Origin: a bacterium
Lineage (GTDB): Bacteria > Oederibacteriota > JAJYGY01
Assembly: GCA_021790555.1 (NCBI GenBank)
Contig: JAJYGY010000382.1
Location: 1-15,444 of the forward strand
Direction of reading: 5' to 3'
DNA: 15,444 nucleotides
In this document: piece after piece, positions 7,621 through 14,847 of the stretch
Numbering within the stretch: the stretch's first letter is position 1
Layout: each line of letters starts with the position of its first letter
Translations under genes and position numbers: made by a program
Notes under the pieces: model-generated
What the model was told of the DNA's origin: nothing
Seen by the model: only the letters and a program-made list of their open reading frames with translations
Databases searched by the model: none

Positions 7621-8901
7621 ATGGCCTTCATCGATCAAGCCGAAATCCAGGTGCGCGGCGGCAAGGGGGGCGACGGAAGCCATTCGCTCCACCGGGACAA
7701 GAACACGGCCCTGGGGGGGCCCGACGGCGGGGACGGCGGCCACGGCGGCGGGCTGTGGCTTGAGGCCACCTCGCAGCTTCGCACGCTGGTCGACTTCTCC
7801 TACCTGGACCATTACGCCGCCGAAGACGGGGAGAAGGGCGGCAAGAACCGCTGCACCGGGGCCTCGGGGCGCGACATCGTGCTGCGGGTCCCCCTGGGCA
7901 CGCTGGTGAAGGACGCCGGCGCCGGCGAGCTTCTGGGCGACCTGGTGGAGGAGGGGCAGCGCCTGCTGGTGGCCCAGGGCGGCCGCGGGGGCAGGGGCAA
8001 CACGCATTTCACCACCCCGGTGAGGCAGGCGCCCAGGCTTTCGGAGAAGGGCCAGCCCGGGGAGGAGCGCCGCCTGCGCCTGGAACTGAAGGTGCTGGCG
8101 GACGTGGGCCTGGTGGGCTTCCCCAACGCCGGCAAGTCCTCGCTGCTGGCCGCCTCGACGGCGGCCCGGCCCAAGGTGGCCAGCTATCCCTTCACCACCC
8201 TGGAACCGCAGCTGGGGGTGGTGCGGGTGGGCCCGGAGGAGTCCTTCGTCCTGGCCGACCTGCCCGGGCTCATCGAGGGGGCCGCCGAGGGGCACGGCCT
8301 GGGGCACCGGTTCCTGCGGCACGTGGAGCGCACCCGGGTGATTTTGATGCTGCTGGACGGGGCCGGCTGCGACGGCCGCGAGCCCCTGGAGGACTACCGG
8401 GTGCTGCGCCAGGAGCTGAAGCGCTACCATCCGGGCCTGGAGAAGCTGCCCCACCTGGTGGGCGTCAACAAGATGGACCTGCCCGAGGCCCGCGAGGCCT
8501 GGCCGGGACTGAAGGAGTTTTTCAGGAAGAGGAAGGTTCCGGCCCTGGCCCTTTCGGCGGCGGCCCACCAGGGCCTGGAAGAGCTGGTGAAGAAGGTCTA
8601 CGAGACGCTGCAAAAGAGCACGGCCTCGCCCCTGGAGGAGGAGGCGCGCTCCCGGCCGCCCAAGGTCTACAAGCCCGAACCCCGCTTCACCCTCCGGCGC
8701 GAATCCGGCGGCATCTGGGTGCTTTCGGGCAAGGAGGTGTTGAAGTGGGTCGCCATGACCGACTTCAACAACGAGGAGGCCGTGCGCAAGCTGCGGGACA
8801 TCCTCACCCGCATCGGGGCCGAACAGGCCCTGAAGGAGGCCGGGGCCGAGGAGGGCGACACCATCCGCGTGGGCAAGGAGGAGTTCTATTATGTCCCCTG
8901 A
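7621..8901 (+). CDS. obgE: GTPase Obg (ribosome-assembly and stress GTPase)
   Basis: Essential GTPase that binds the 50S subunit late in assembly. It has 426 residues: a Gly-rich Obg fold at about 1-158, a G domain with G1 GFPNAGKS (166-173), the switch I threonines in SYPFTTL (188-194), G3 DLPG (213-216), G4 NKMD (283-286) and G5 SAA (312-314), then a C-terminal OCT domain at about 352-426 ending GDTIRVGKEEFYYVP. The frame is open upstream to 7537, but that would start inside the terminator T run; MAFIDQAEIQVRGGKGG at 7621 is the family N-terminus. The Shine-Dalgarno is weak (GGGGTGGGA). Oddity: residues 19-32 read GSHSLHRDKNTALG where the family normally has an SFRREK-type sequence. It overlaps pyrD by 11 nt. 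Confidence 0.97.
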   Translation: MAFIDQAEIQVRGGKGGDGSHSLHRDKNTALGGPDGGDGGHGGGLWLEATSQLRTLVDFSYLDHYAAEDGEKGGKNRCTGASGRDIVLRVPLGTLVKDAGAGELLGDLVEEGQRLLVAQGGRGGRGNTHFTTPVRQAPRLSEKGQPGEERRLRLELKVLADVGLVGFPNAGKSSLLAASTAARPKVASYPFTTLEPQLGVVRVGPEESFVLADLPGLIEGAAEGHGLGHRFLRHVERTRVILMLLDGAGCDGREPLEDYRVLRQELKRYHPGLEKLPHLVGVNKMDLPEAREAWPGLKEFFRKRKVPALALSAAAHQGLEELVKKVYETLQKSTASPLEEEARSRPPKVYKPEPRFTLRRESGGIWVLSGKEVLKWVAMTDFNNEEAVRKLRDILTRIGAEQALKEAGAEEGDTIRVGKEEFYYVP

Positions 8902-9913
8902 AGGCTGGCGCGCCTACCGGCTGCTGCGCCCCCTGCTCTTCCTGCTGCCCCCCGAGGCGGCCCACCGGCTGGCCATGGCGGCCCTGCGGGCGGGCGGGCC
9001 CCTGCTGCCCCTGCTGTCGCCCTGGCTGACCGACCCGGACCCCCGTCACGCCCGCGTGGTGATGGGGCTGCGCTTCCCCAATCCGGTGGGCCTGGCCGCC
9101 GGGTTCGACAAGGCGGCCGAGGCGCCGGACGCCTGGCCCCGCCTGGGCTTCGGTTTCATGGAGCTGGGCACCTTCACGGCCCTGGCCCAGCCTGGGAACC
9201 CCCGGCCGCGCGTGTTCCGCTACCCGGCCCAGAAGGCCCTGATCAACTCCATGGGTTTCAACAATCCCGGCGCCCGCGAGGCGGCCCGGCGCCTGGGGCG
9301 CCTGAGGGAATCGGGACGCTGGCCGGCCTGCCCGGTGGGCATCAACCTGGGCAAGAGCAAGGTGACGCCCCTGGAGGGCGCCGTGGACGACTACCTGCTT
9401 TCGCTGGAAGCCCTGCTCCCCCACGCCGACTACCTCACCGTCAACGTCAGCTCGCCCAACACGCCGGGCCTGCGCGGGCTGCAGGAGGCCCGGCCGCTGA
9501 AGAAGCTGCTGAAGGCCGTGGTCAGGGGCGCCGGCAGGGTGCCCGTGCTGCTGAAGCTGGCCCCGGACCTGGAGGAGAAGCCCCTGAAGCAGGCCGCGGC
9601 CGTGGCCCTGGAATGCGGGTGCCGGGGACTCATCGCCACCAACACCACCCTGGCCAGGCCCGGCCTGCCGCCCGGCTCCCACCCCCCGGGCGGGCTTTCC
9701 GGCCTGCCCCTGCGCGGGGCCTCCAACCGGGCCCTGAAGGTCCTGGCACGCTTCACCCGGGGGCGGGCCGCGCTGGTGGCCTCGGGCGGCGTGTTCACCG
9801 CCCGGGACATGAAGGAGAAGATGGACCTGGGGGCCGACCTGGTGCAGGTCTACACCGGCTTCATCTACGAGGGGCCGGGCATGGTGAGGCGGCTGCTTCG
9901 CAACCAACCCTGA
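8891..9913 (+). CDS. pyrD: Dihydroorotate dehydrogenase (quinone), class 2
   Basis: FMN enzyme that oxidises dihydroorotate to orotate and passes electrons to membrane quinone (fourth step of pyrimidine synthesis). It has 340 residues. The N-terminal helical region (about 1-45) is the class 2 membrane/quinone module. Motifs are NPVGLAAGFDK (64-74), ELGTFTALAQPGNPRPR (91-107), INSMGFNN (118-125), and NVSSPNTPGLR (185-195), which holds the catalytic serine of class 2 enzymes (class 1 uses cysteine). FMN phosphate contacts are expected around ASGGV (297-301) and YTGFIYEGPG (321-330). ATG 8891 lies inside obgE, with AAGGAGGAG (8875-8883) as ribosome binding site. Sitting after obg, where proB or nadD is more usual, is uncommon. 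Confidence 0.96.
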   Translation: MSPEGWRAYRLLRPLLFLLPPEAAHRLAMAALRAGGPLLPLLSPWLTDPDPRHARVVMGLRFPNPVGLAAGFDKAAEAPDAWPRLGFGFMELGTFTALAQPGNPRPRVFRYPAQKALINSMGFNNPGAREAARRLGRLRESGRWPACPVGINLGKSKVTPLEGAVDDYLLSLEALLPHADYLTVNVSSPNTPGLRGLQEARPLKKLLKAVVRGAGRVPVLLKLAPDLEEKPLKQAAAVALECGCRGLIATNTTLARPGLPPGSHPPGGLSGLPLRGASNRALKVLARFTRGRAALVASGGVFTARDMKEKMDLGADLVQVYTGFIYEGPGMVRRLLRNQP

Positions 9914-9925
9914 GGGGGGATCGCC

Positions 9926-11392
9926 ATGAGGACGGGAATGAAGGGGCTCCTGAGTCTGTTTTGTGGGGCGGCGTTCCTGGCGGGGCCGCCCTTGCTTTCG
10001 GGCGCGGGCCTGCCCTATCCGGTGGTGGACACGGGCCAGACCCGCTGCTTCGGCGACCGGGGCCCCATCCCCTGCCCGGCCCCGGGCGAACCCCTTTCGG
10101 GCCAGGACGCGCAGTTTGAGGGCGCCCAGCCCTCCTACAAGGACCTGGGGGACGGGGTGGTGGAGGACGAGGTGACCGGCCTGGAATGGGTCCAGGCCCG
10201 CGGCCCCCTGGTGAGCTGGCAGGAGGCCATGGACGGGGCCAAAGACTGCCGGGTGGGGGGCCACCGGGACTGGCGCCTGCCCGGCGTCAAGGCGCTGGTT
10301 TCCCTCATCGACTACCGGGGGCGTTCCGGGGACTCGGCCGGGGACAGCGTGCCCTACCTGGACACCCATTTCTTCGGCTTCGCCTTCGGGGACACCGCCT
10401 CCGGCGCCAGGCTGATCGACGCGCAGGACTGGTCCTCCACCCCGGATCTTTCGCCCACCATGGGCGGGGACCGGTCCGTCTTCGGGGTCAACTTCATCGA
10501 CGGCCGCGTCAAGTCCTACCCCAGGTGGGACCGCCGGAGCGGGGAGCCCAAGAAGCTCCACGCGCGCTACGTGCGGGGAAACCCGGCCTACGGCCGCAAC
10601 GATTTCGAGCCGCGGAAGGACGGCACGGTGCTGGACAAGGCCACGGGCCTGGACTGGGCCCGCGACGACAGCGGGCGGGGCATGGACTGGCCCCAGGCCC
10701 TGGCCTTCGCCCGCGAGGCCGACGCCCGCCGCTACCTGGGCCACGACGACTGGCGCCTGCCCGACGCCAAGGAGCTGCAGACCCTGGTGGACTACCGCCG
10801 CGCCCCGGACGTGACCGACAGCCCGGCCATCGACCCGCTGTTCCACTGCACGGCCATCACCGACGAGGCCGGCCGCAAGGACTGGCCCTGGTACTGGACG
10901 AGCACCACGCACCTGGACAACCTGGGCGCGGTCTACGTGTGCTTCGGCAGGGCCATGGGTTTCGTGCGGCCCCCCGACGGCGGCCGGGGAAGCTGGCTGG
11001 ACGTCCACGGCGCCGGCGCGGTGCGCAGCGACCCCAAGACCGGTTCGGCCTCGCGCTGGCCCCAGGGACGCGGTCCCCAGGGCGACGCCGTCCGCGTCGA
11101 CAACTACGTGCGGCTGGTGCGGGGAGGCGGCGTGAAGGCGGTGGAGGGGCAGCAGCATCCCGCGCCCCTGGCCGGGCGGAGTCCGGCACGCCCCTCCATG
11201 GCCCCCTGGCAGCCTTCCGGCCGGGGAAGCCGGCCGGAAGCTTTCCAAAAGCCGCCTGAAGAGGCCATCCACGCCTGCCAGGGCCGCCAACCCGGGGATC
11301 TCGTGACCCTGACCACGCCCCGGGGAGACCTGGTCGACTGCCGGTGCCAGGAAAAGCAGGGCCTGCTTTTTGCCGTTCCCTTGAACCGCTAG
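9926..11392 (+). CDS. Secreted protein with two DUF1566 (Lcl C-terminal-like) domains
   Basis: 488 residues. A signal peptide at about 1-27 is followed by YPVVDTGQTRCFGD and GQDAQFEGAQPSYKDLGDG, the usual lead-in of DUF1566 proteins. Two DUF1566 repeats follow: about 75-218 (VTGLEWVQ, then DWRLPGVKALVSLIDY) and about 222-400 (ATGLDWAR, then DWRLPDAKELQTLVDY, ending NYVRLVRGG). A Pro-rich spacer (about 405-445) leads to a short tail domain (447-488) with the pattern ACxGxxxGD...TPRGD...C, then FAVPLN. Function is unknown; the fold is related to the C-terminal domain of Legionella Lcl, and an extracellular or surface role is inferred. ATG 9926 is 12 nt after pyrD, with GAGGGGGGA across the gap, so read-through from obgE-pyrD is likely. 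It lies beside two other secreted genes, so it may belong with them functionally. Confidence 0.85.
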   Translation: MRTGMKGLLSLFCGAAFLAGPPLLSGAGLPYPVVDTGQTRCFGDRGPIPCPAPGEPLSGQDAQFEGAQPSYKDLGDGVVEDEVTGLEWVQARGPLVSWQEAMDGAKDCRVGGHRDWRLPGVKALVSLIDYRGRSGDSAGDSVPYLDTHFFGFAFGDTASGARLIDAQDWSSTPDLSPTMGGDRSVFGVNFIDGRVKSYPRWDRRSGEPKKLHARYVRGNPAYGRNDFEPRKDGTVLDKATGLDWARDDSGRGMDWPQALAFAREADARRYLGHDDWRLPDAKELQTLVDYRRAPDVTDSPAIDPLFHCTAITDEAGRKDWPWYWTSTTHLDNLGAVYVCFGRAMGFVRPPDGGRGSWLDVHGAGAVRSDPKTGSASRWPQGRGPQGDAVRVDNYVRLVRGGGVKAVEGQQHPAPLAGRSPARPSMAPWQPSGRGSRPEAFQKPPEEAIHACQGRQPGDLVTLTTPRGDLVDCRCQEKQGLLFAVPLNR

Positions 11393-11520
11393 GACCGGCT
11401 TTCTTCCAAACTTACAGGGAACTTTTTGGCTGGGAAATTTTCTATACTAATATTGAAACGTATAAATATTTTTAGAAGTTTGAAAAAGGCTTTTATTTAT
11501 TGATTAAAAGAGAAAATTGA

Positions 11521-11536
11521 AATCAGTCCGCTGATT
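11521..11536 (+). repeat. Inverted repeat overlapping the -35 box
   Basis: AATCAG (11521-11526), spacer TCCG, then the exact complement CTGATT (11531-11536). The right arm runs into the TTGGAA -35 element, a usual place for an operator. The regulator is unknown. Confidence 0.4.
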
Positions 11537-11563
11537 GGAAATTTAAAAATCTCCGGGTATAAT
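11535..11563 (+). promoter_or_regulatory. Near-consensus sigma70 promoter for the large secreted protein
   Basis: -35 TTGGAA (11535-11540), a 17-bp spacer, and a perfect -10 TATAAT (11558-11563). It lies in the only strongly AT-rich stretch of the window; A/T tracts just upstream (around 11491-11520) could act as an UP element. Transcription should start near 11570, giving a leader of about 50 nt before ATG 11622. Confidence 0.8.
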
Positions 11564-11590
11564 GGATGAGAAGGGAATTTCTCGTCCATT
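11561..11590 (+). repeat. 12-bp imperfect inverted repeat over the -10 box and transcription start
   Basis: AATGGATGAGAA (11561-11572) and TTCTCGTCCATT (11579-11590) are complementary except for one T/G pair, around a GGGAAT spacer. The left arm overlaps TATAAT and most of it lies upstream of the predicted start, so a DNA operator is more likely than an mRNA hairpin. Confidence 0.5.
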
Positions 11591-11621
11591 TATTATAACG
11601 TTTAAATTAAGCAGGCCGATC

Positions 11622-14600
11622 ATGTCCAAGAAATTCCTTTCAATTATATTAGCGGTCGTGGGCCTGGGTGCTTCCAGCGTGGCCTTTGGATACGCCGGCA
11701 GCGTTCCCAGCGGCCTGCCTTCCTATTTCGGCTTCGGCATCCAGGACAAGCAGGACCCCTATGCCACGGTGACCGGCGGGTCCTGCACCACCTACAGCAA
11801 TCCTTCCGACCCGGACCGCTGGAAGGACAGCGCCGGGGCCGGCTGCTGGAAGTACAGCTACGCCTACCTGGTGCCCGGATGGACCACCTGGTCCTCCAGC
11901 CCCACCTGGGACATCAACGAGATGAACCACTGGGAGTCCGAGGGCGAGATCCAGGTCTTCACCTTCTACTATTCCTACGGCAGCACCGCCTGGTTCACCA
12001 GCACCGGCAACATGAACGGCTACTGGTCCGACCTGTACCTGCTGATGCACGACATCGAGAGCGACGCCACGGTCTCCACCGTCATCCTGCACTTCGAGCC
12101 CGACGGCATCGGCTTCTGGCTCCAGGCCGGCACCTCGGCCACGGCCTCGGGCACGGTGATGGTGGGAAGCGCCACCTGCCCGGACCCCAGCGGCAAGGTG
12201 GACGGCCGGCCTGGAACACCCACCAACTTCCCCAACTCCATCCAGGGGTGGAGCGCGGCCATCTGGCACATGCGCCACGCCTACGACCCGGCCCACAAGA
12301 TCCTGCTGGCGCACCACTACACCCACTGGGCCACGGGGGGCGACGTCTACGGCGGCAGCATGACGCGGGGCCAGGTGGACAGCGCCGTGACCACCATGTG
12401 CAACTACATCAAGACCATCGAGACCGACCCCACCAACCCCTCCAACAGCCTGCCTTTCGACCTCTTCTTCGCCGACCCCTCGGACCGCGACGCCGACTGG
12501 TTCTACCAGTACGGCATCCTGGGAAGCGGCGAAACCCCCACCTTCCGCTGGACCGACCTTGACTTCAGCACGCCACCTTCCTCGGGCAACCTGGCGCGCA
12601 CCTGGGGCCGGGTGGGCTACGTGGTCAACGAGGTCTCCAACCAGCTGGGCGTGCCGGGCTTCCTGTGGCAGATCCCCATCGGCAACACCTACATGAAGAC
12701 CTGCAACAACTCCAACGGCCATTTCCGAGACGACTCGGCCCAGGCCATGCTGCCCTCCACCAGCACCAACGGAAGCTCGGGAAGCCCGGGCGACGCCTAC
12801 TCCAGCACCGACACCACCCAGGGGCCCGGCTTCTGGGCGAACCACGGCATCCTGGGCGTGCTGTTCGGGTCGGGCTACTATTCGGCCCCCGTGGGCGCCA
12901 GCCTGACCAACAGCAACAACGCCTGCACCTACCTGACCCACGCCCGCGACATGATGGGCGCCCTCAACGGCAGCGGCGACAACACCGTGCCGACCTCCAG
13001 CGTCTTCAACAGCGGCTACACGGGCACGGGCATCAGCGACACCTGGGGACAGCACGCGCCCACCAATTCCACGGACGACGACGGCGGCTACCTGCGCTCG
13101 GCCGTGGCCCAGTACTGCGCCACCGGGCCCTTCCCGCTGCCCCAGGCCGGCACGCCCACCGACACGCCCCCCCCCGCCCTCAACACCCCCACCGTCACGC
13201 CCACCTTCAGCCCCAGCCCCACCGAAACGCCCACGCCGGCCGACTGCCCCCTGGTGCTGAATTCCTGCGATTCGTTGTCGGAGAACGGCATCTGGTCCGG
13301 GGTGGACGGCAGCCAGAACGCCAACACCGTCACCGCCTACGTCAGCACCGGGACGGGGAGCATCCAGTTCACCGTGGCCACCGCGGCCAGCTTCCAGGAC
13401 AAGGTCTCGGACCTGAGCGGCTTCGCCCCCATCAACTGGGGTTCCTACGACCGCATCACCTTCGACCTGTATGTCGACCCCAACCACCCCCTGTGGGGCG
13501 GGGGTTCCACCTACGACCAGCTCCAGTTCCGCGTCACCAATTCCGGCGCTGCCCAGTACGAGGTGGACCCCACCTGCCCGACCAGCTCCGCCGGCGGCTG
13601 CGCCGCCACCGTCAACCTGGCCACGGGCTGGAACCACGTGTCCTTCCCCCTGTACTGGACCCACGTCAACCCCAGCGGCATCTCCGAGATCTTCTTCGTC
13701 CCCAGCGTGGGGACCCCCGCCGCCGGCGCGGTCTACTATATCGACAACGTGGTGCTGCACACCGACACCGCCTGCCCGCCCTCGCCCACGCCCAGCGCCA
13801 GCCCCAGCGACACCCGCACGGGCACGCCCTCCCCCACGGCCTCGCCCACCGCCTCCTCCACGCGCACGGCCAGCCCGTCCCCGACGCGCACGCCCAGCCC
13901 CAGCCCCACGGGCACGCCTTCGGGCACCTCCACGGCCAGCCCCACGGCCAGCGCCACGGAATCCTGGTCGCCCTCGCCCACCCGCACGGCCTCGCCTTCC
14001 GCCTCGCCCACCGCCACGGCCTCGGCCACCGGGACGGGGACGCCCACGGTGACGGGCACGGCCACCCTGAGCGGGACTTCCACGGCTTCGCCCACGCCGC
14101 CGCCCGCCGGCAGCACGGCCACGGCCACGCCCAGCCAAAGCCCCACGTCCACGGCCAGCCCCACGGCCTCGGCGACTCCTTCGGGCACGCCCCCGCCCAC
14201 GGCCACCGGGACCTCCACGCCCATGGCCACGCCGACGTCCACGGCCAGCTCCACGCCGCCGGCCTCGGCGACGCCAAGCCCCACGCCGCCGCCCGCCGGC
14301 AGCACGGCCACGGACACGCCGACCTTCAGCCCCACGGCCACGCCCAGTCCCACGCCCAGCCGCACGCCTTCGGCGGGCCCCACTTCCACCACGGGGCGGG
14401 GCACGCCCGGGCCGGGGGGCGGGGTCAACCAGATCCTTTCCGCCGAGCCGGGCCCCAACCCCAATCCGGACTGCCTGTACGTCCGGCTGGCCGGTCCGGC
14501 CGACTCCATCCAGTACCAGGTCTACACCAAGGCCATGGTATGCGTCTCCAGCCGGGACCTGCCCGGGGCCTGGCAGGGAGGCTGGAACCGCGTGCCGCTG

Positions 14601-14717
14601 CCCGCGGGCTTCAAGTCCGGACTGGCCAACGGCCTGTATTACATGGTTTTGAATTCCCGGCAGGGAGGGGAAGTGAGGCAGGACCCCACGCCCCTGCTGG
14701 TGTACATCCTGAAGTGA
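11622..14717 (+). CDS. Large secreted modular protein: enzyme-like domain, carbohydrate-binding-like domain, Pro/Thr/Ser linkers, C-terminal beta domain
   Basis: 1031 residues. Signal peptide 1-23 (MSKKFLSIILAVVGLGASSV). Domain A (about 30-500) is Trp/Tyr-rich, with ILHFEPDGIGFW (155-166), LLAHHYTHW (228-236), FFADPSDRDADWFYQYG (282-298), FLWQIPIGN (347-355) and HGILGVLFGSGYY (408-420). Strand-end acidic residues suggest a TIM-barrel glycosidase-like enzyme, but I cannot name a family. A short Pro/Thr linker (508-540) leads to domain B (about 541-717), whose DRITFDLYV, GWNHVSFPL and YYIDNVVL motifs resemble jelly-roll carbohydrate-binding modules. Then comes a roughly 215-residue Pro/Thr/Ser/Ala linker (718-934), and domain C (935-1031), a Gly/Asn-rich beta domain that may sort or anchor the protein. 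The frame is open back to ATG 11562, but that codon overlaps the -10 box. ATG 11622 begins the signal peptide, with only a weak AGG upstream. Likely role: surface or secreted polysaccharide handling (inferred). Confidence 0.82.
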   Translation: MSKKFLSIILAVVGLGASSVAFGYAGSVPSGLPSYFGFGIQDKQDPYATVTGGSCTTYSNPSDPDRWKDSAGAGCWKYSYAYLVPGWTTWSSSPTWDINEMNHWESEGEIQVFTFYYSYGSTAWFTSTGNMNGYWSDLYLLMHDIESDATVSTVILHFEPDGIGFWLQAGTSATASGTVMVGSATCPDPSGKVDGRPGTPTNFPNSIQGWSAAIWHMRHAYDPAHKILLAHHYTHWATGGDVYGGSMTRGQVDSAVTTMCNYIKTIETDPTNPSNSLPFDLFFADPSDRDADWFYQYGILGSGETPTFRWTDLDFSTPPSSGNLARTWGRVGYVVNEVSNQLGVPGFLWQIPIGNTYMKTCNNSNGHFRDDSAQAMLPSTSTNGSSGSPGDAYSSTDTTQGPGFWANHGILGVLFGSGYYSAPVGASLTNSNNACTYLTHARDMMGALNGSGDNTVPTSSVFNSGYTGTGISDTWGQHAPTNSTDDDGGYLRSAVAQYCATGPFPLPQAGTPTDTPPPALNTPTVTPTFSPSPTETPTPADCPLVLNSCDSLSENGIWSGVDGSQNANTVTAYVSTGTGSIQFTVATAASFQDKVSDLSGFAPINWGSYDRITFDLYVDPNHPLWGGGSTYDQLQFRVTNSGAAQYEVDPTCPTSSAGGCAATVNLATGWNHVSFPLYWTHVNPSGISEIFFVPSVGTPAAGAVYYIDNVVLHTDTACPPSPTPSASPSDTRTGTPSPTASPTASSTRTASPSPTRTPSPSPTGTPSGTSTASPTASATESWSPSPTRTASPSASPTATASATGTGTPTVTGTATLSGTSTASPTPPPAGSTATATPSQSPTSTASPTASATPSGTPPPTATGTSTPMATPTSTASSTPPASATPSPTPPPAGSTATDTPTFSPTATPSPTPSRTPSAGPTSTTGRGTPGPGGGVNQILSAEPGPNPNPDCLYVRLAGPADSIQYQVYTKAMVCVSSRDLPGAWQGGWNRVPLPAGFKSGLANGLYYMVLNSRQGGEVRQDPTPLLVYILK
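14091..14313 (+). repeat. 34-bp direct repeat inside the Pro/Thr/Ser linker
   Basis: An identical 34-bp segment occurs at 14091-14124 and 14280-14313, exactly 189 nt (63 codons) apart, so it stays in frame and encodes PTPPPAGSTAT twice. The rest of the linker shares many shorter ACG/CCC/AGC-rich units. It fits growth of the linker by duplication or slippage. Confidence 0.75.
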
Positions 14718-14722
14718 GGGGA

Positions 14723-14766
14723 CCTTCAAGGCCGGCGCGCGACCTCGCGCACCGGCGCTTTGAAGG
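14723..14766 (+). terminator. Stem-loop just after the large secreted protein gene
   Basis: CCTTCAA (14723-14729) pairs with TTGAAGG (14760-14766); inside it GCCGG/CCGGC (14731-14735/14752-14756) and GCGCG/CGCGC (14737-14741/14746-14750) continue the stem to an ACCT loop, about 17 bp in all. It begins 5 nt after the stop codon. There is no T run, so it is either a non-canonical terminator or a 3' end-stabilising structure. Confidence 0.45.
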
Positions 14767-14784
14767 ACGGGTCCGTCAAATTAG

Positions 14785-14796
14785 TTAAACGTTTAC
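14785..14796 (+). promoter_or_regulatory. AACGTTT-centred palindrome upstream of the last gene
   Basis: TAAACGTTTA (14786-14795) is a perfect palindrome with the central CG typical of LacI/GalR-family operators. It lies in a short AT-rich stretch between two secreted-protein genes. Related sites ATAACGTTTA (about 11595-11604) and GAAACGTATA (11455-11464) occur before the previous gene. No repressor gene is in the window, so the link is inferred. Confidence 0.3.
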
Positions 14797-14847
14797 GCAA
14801 AACCGGTCAGTGGCGGGTTTGTGCCGCTTGATTCCCGAGGCCCGGCC

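Noticed and set aside
8804..11290. Antisense open frame of 828 codons across pyrD and the DUF1566 gene
   Set aside because: Same GC-driven artefact; no start context and no domain-like sequence.
11427..11446. Possible sigma54 -24/-12 promoter (TTGGC followed by TTTTCT)
   Set aside because: The -12 GC dinucleotide is missing and the -24 element is incomplete.
11420..11448. Second sigma70 promoter with -10 TATACT
   Set aside because: No acceptable -35 at 16-18 bp; in 30% GC DNA a TATACT hexamer is expected by chance.
13780..14400. CRISPR-like or tandem repeat array
   Set aside because: Repeats are short, irregular, multiples of three and keep an open coding frame; they are a Pro/Thr/Ser protein linker.
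11649..14729. 1026-codon antisense open frame opposite the large secreted protein
   Set aside because: It is an Arg/Gly-rich mirror of the Pro/Thr linker codons, with no recognisable domains; the sense frame has a signal peptide, domains and a promoter.
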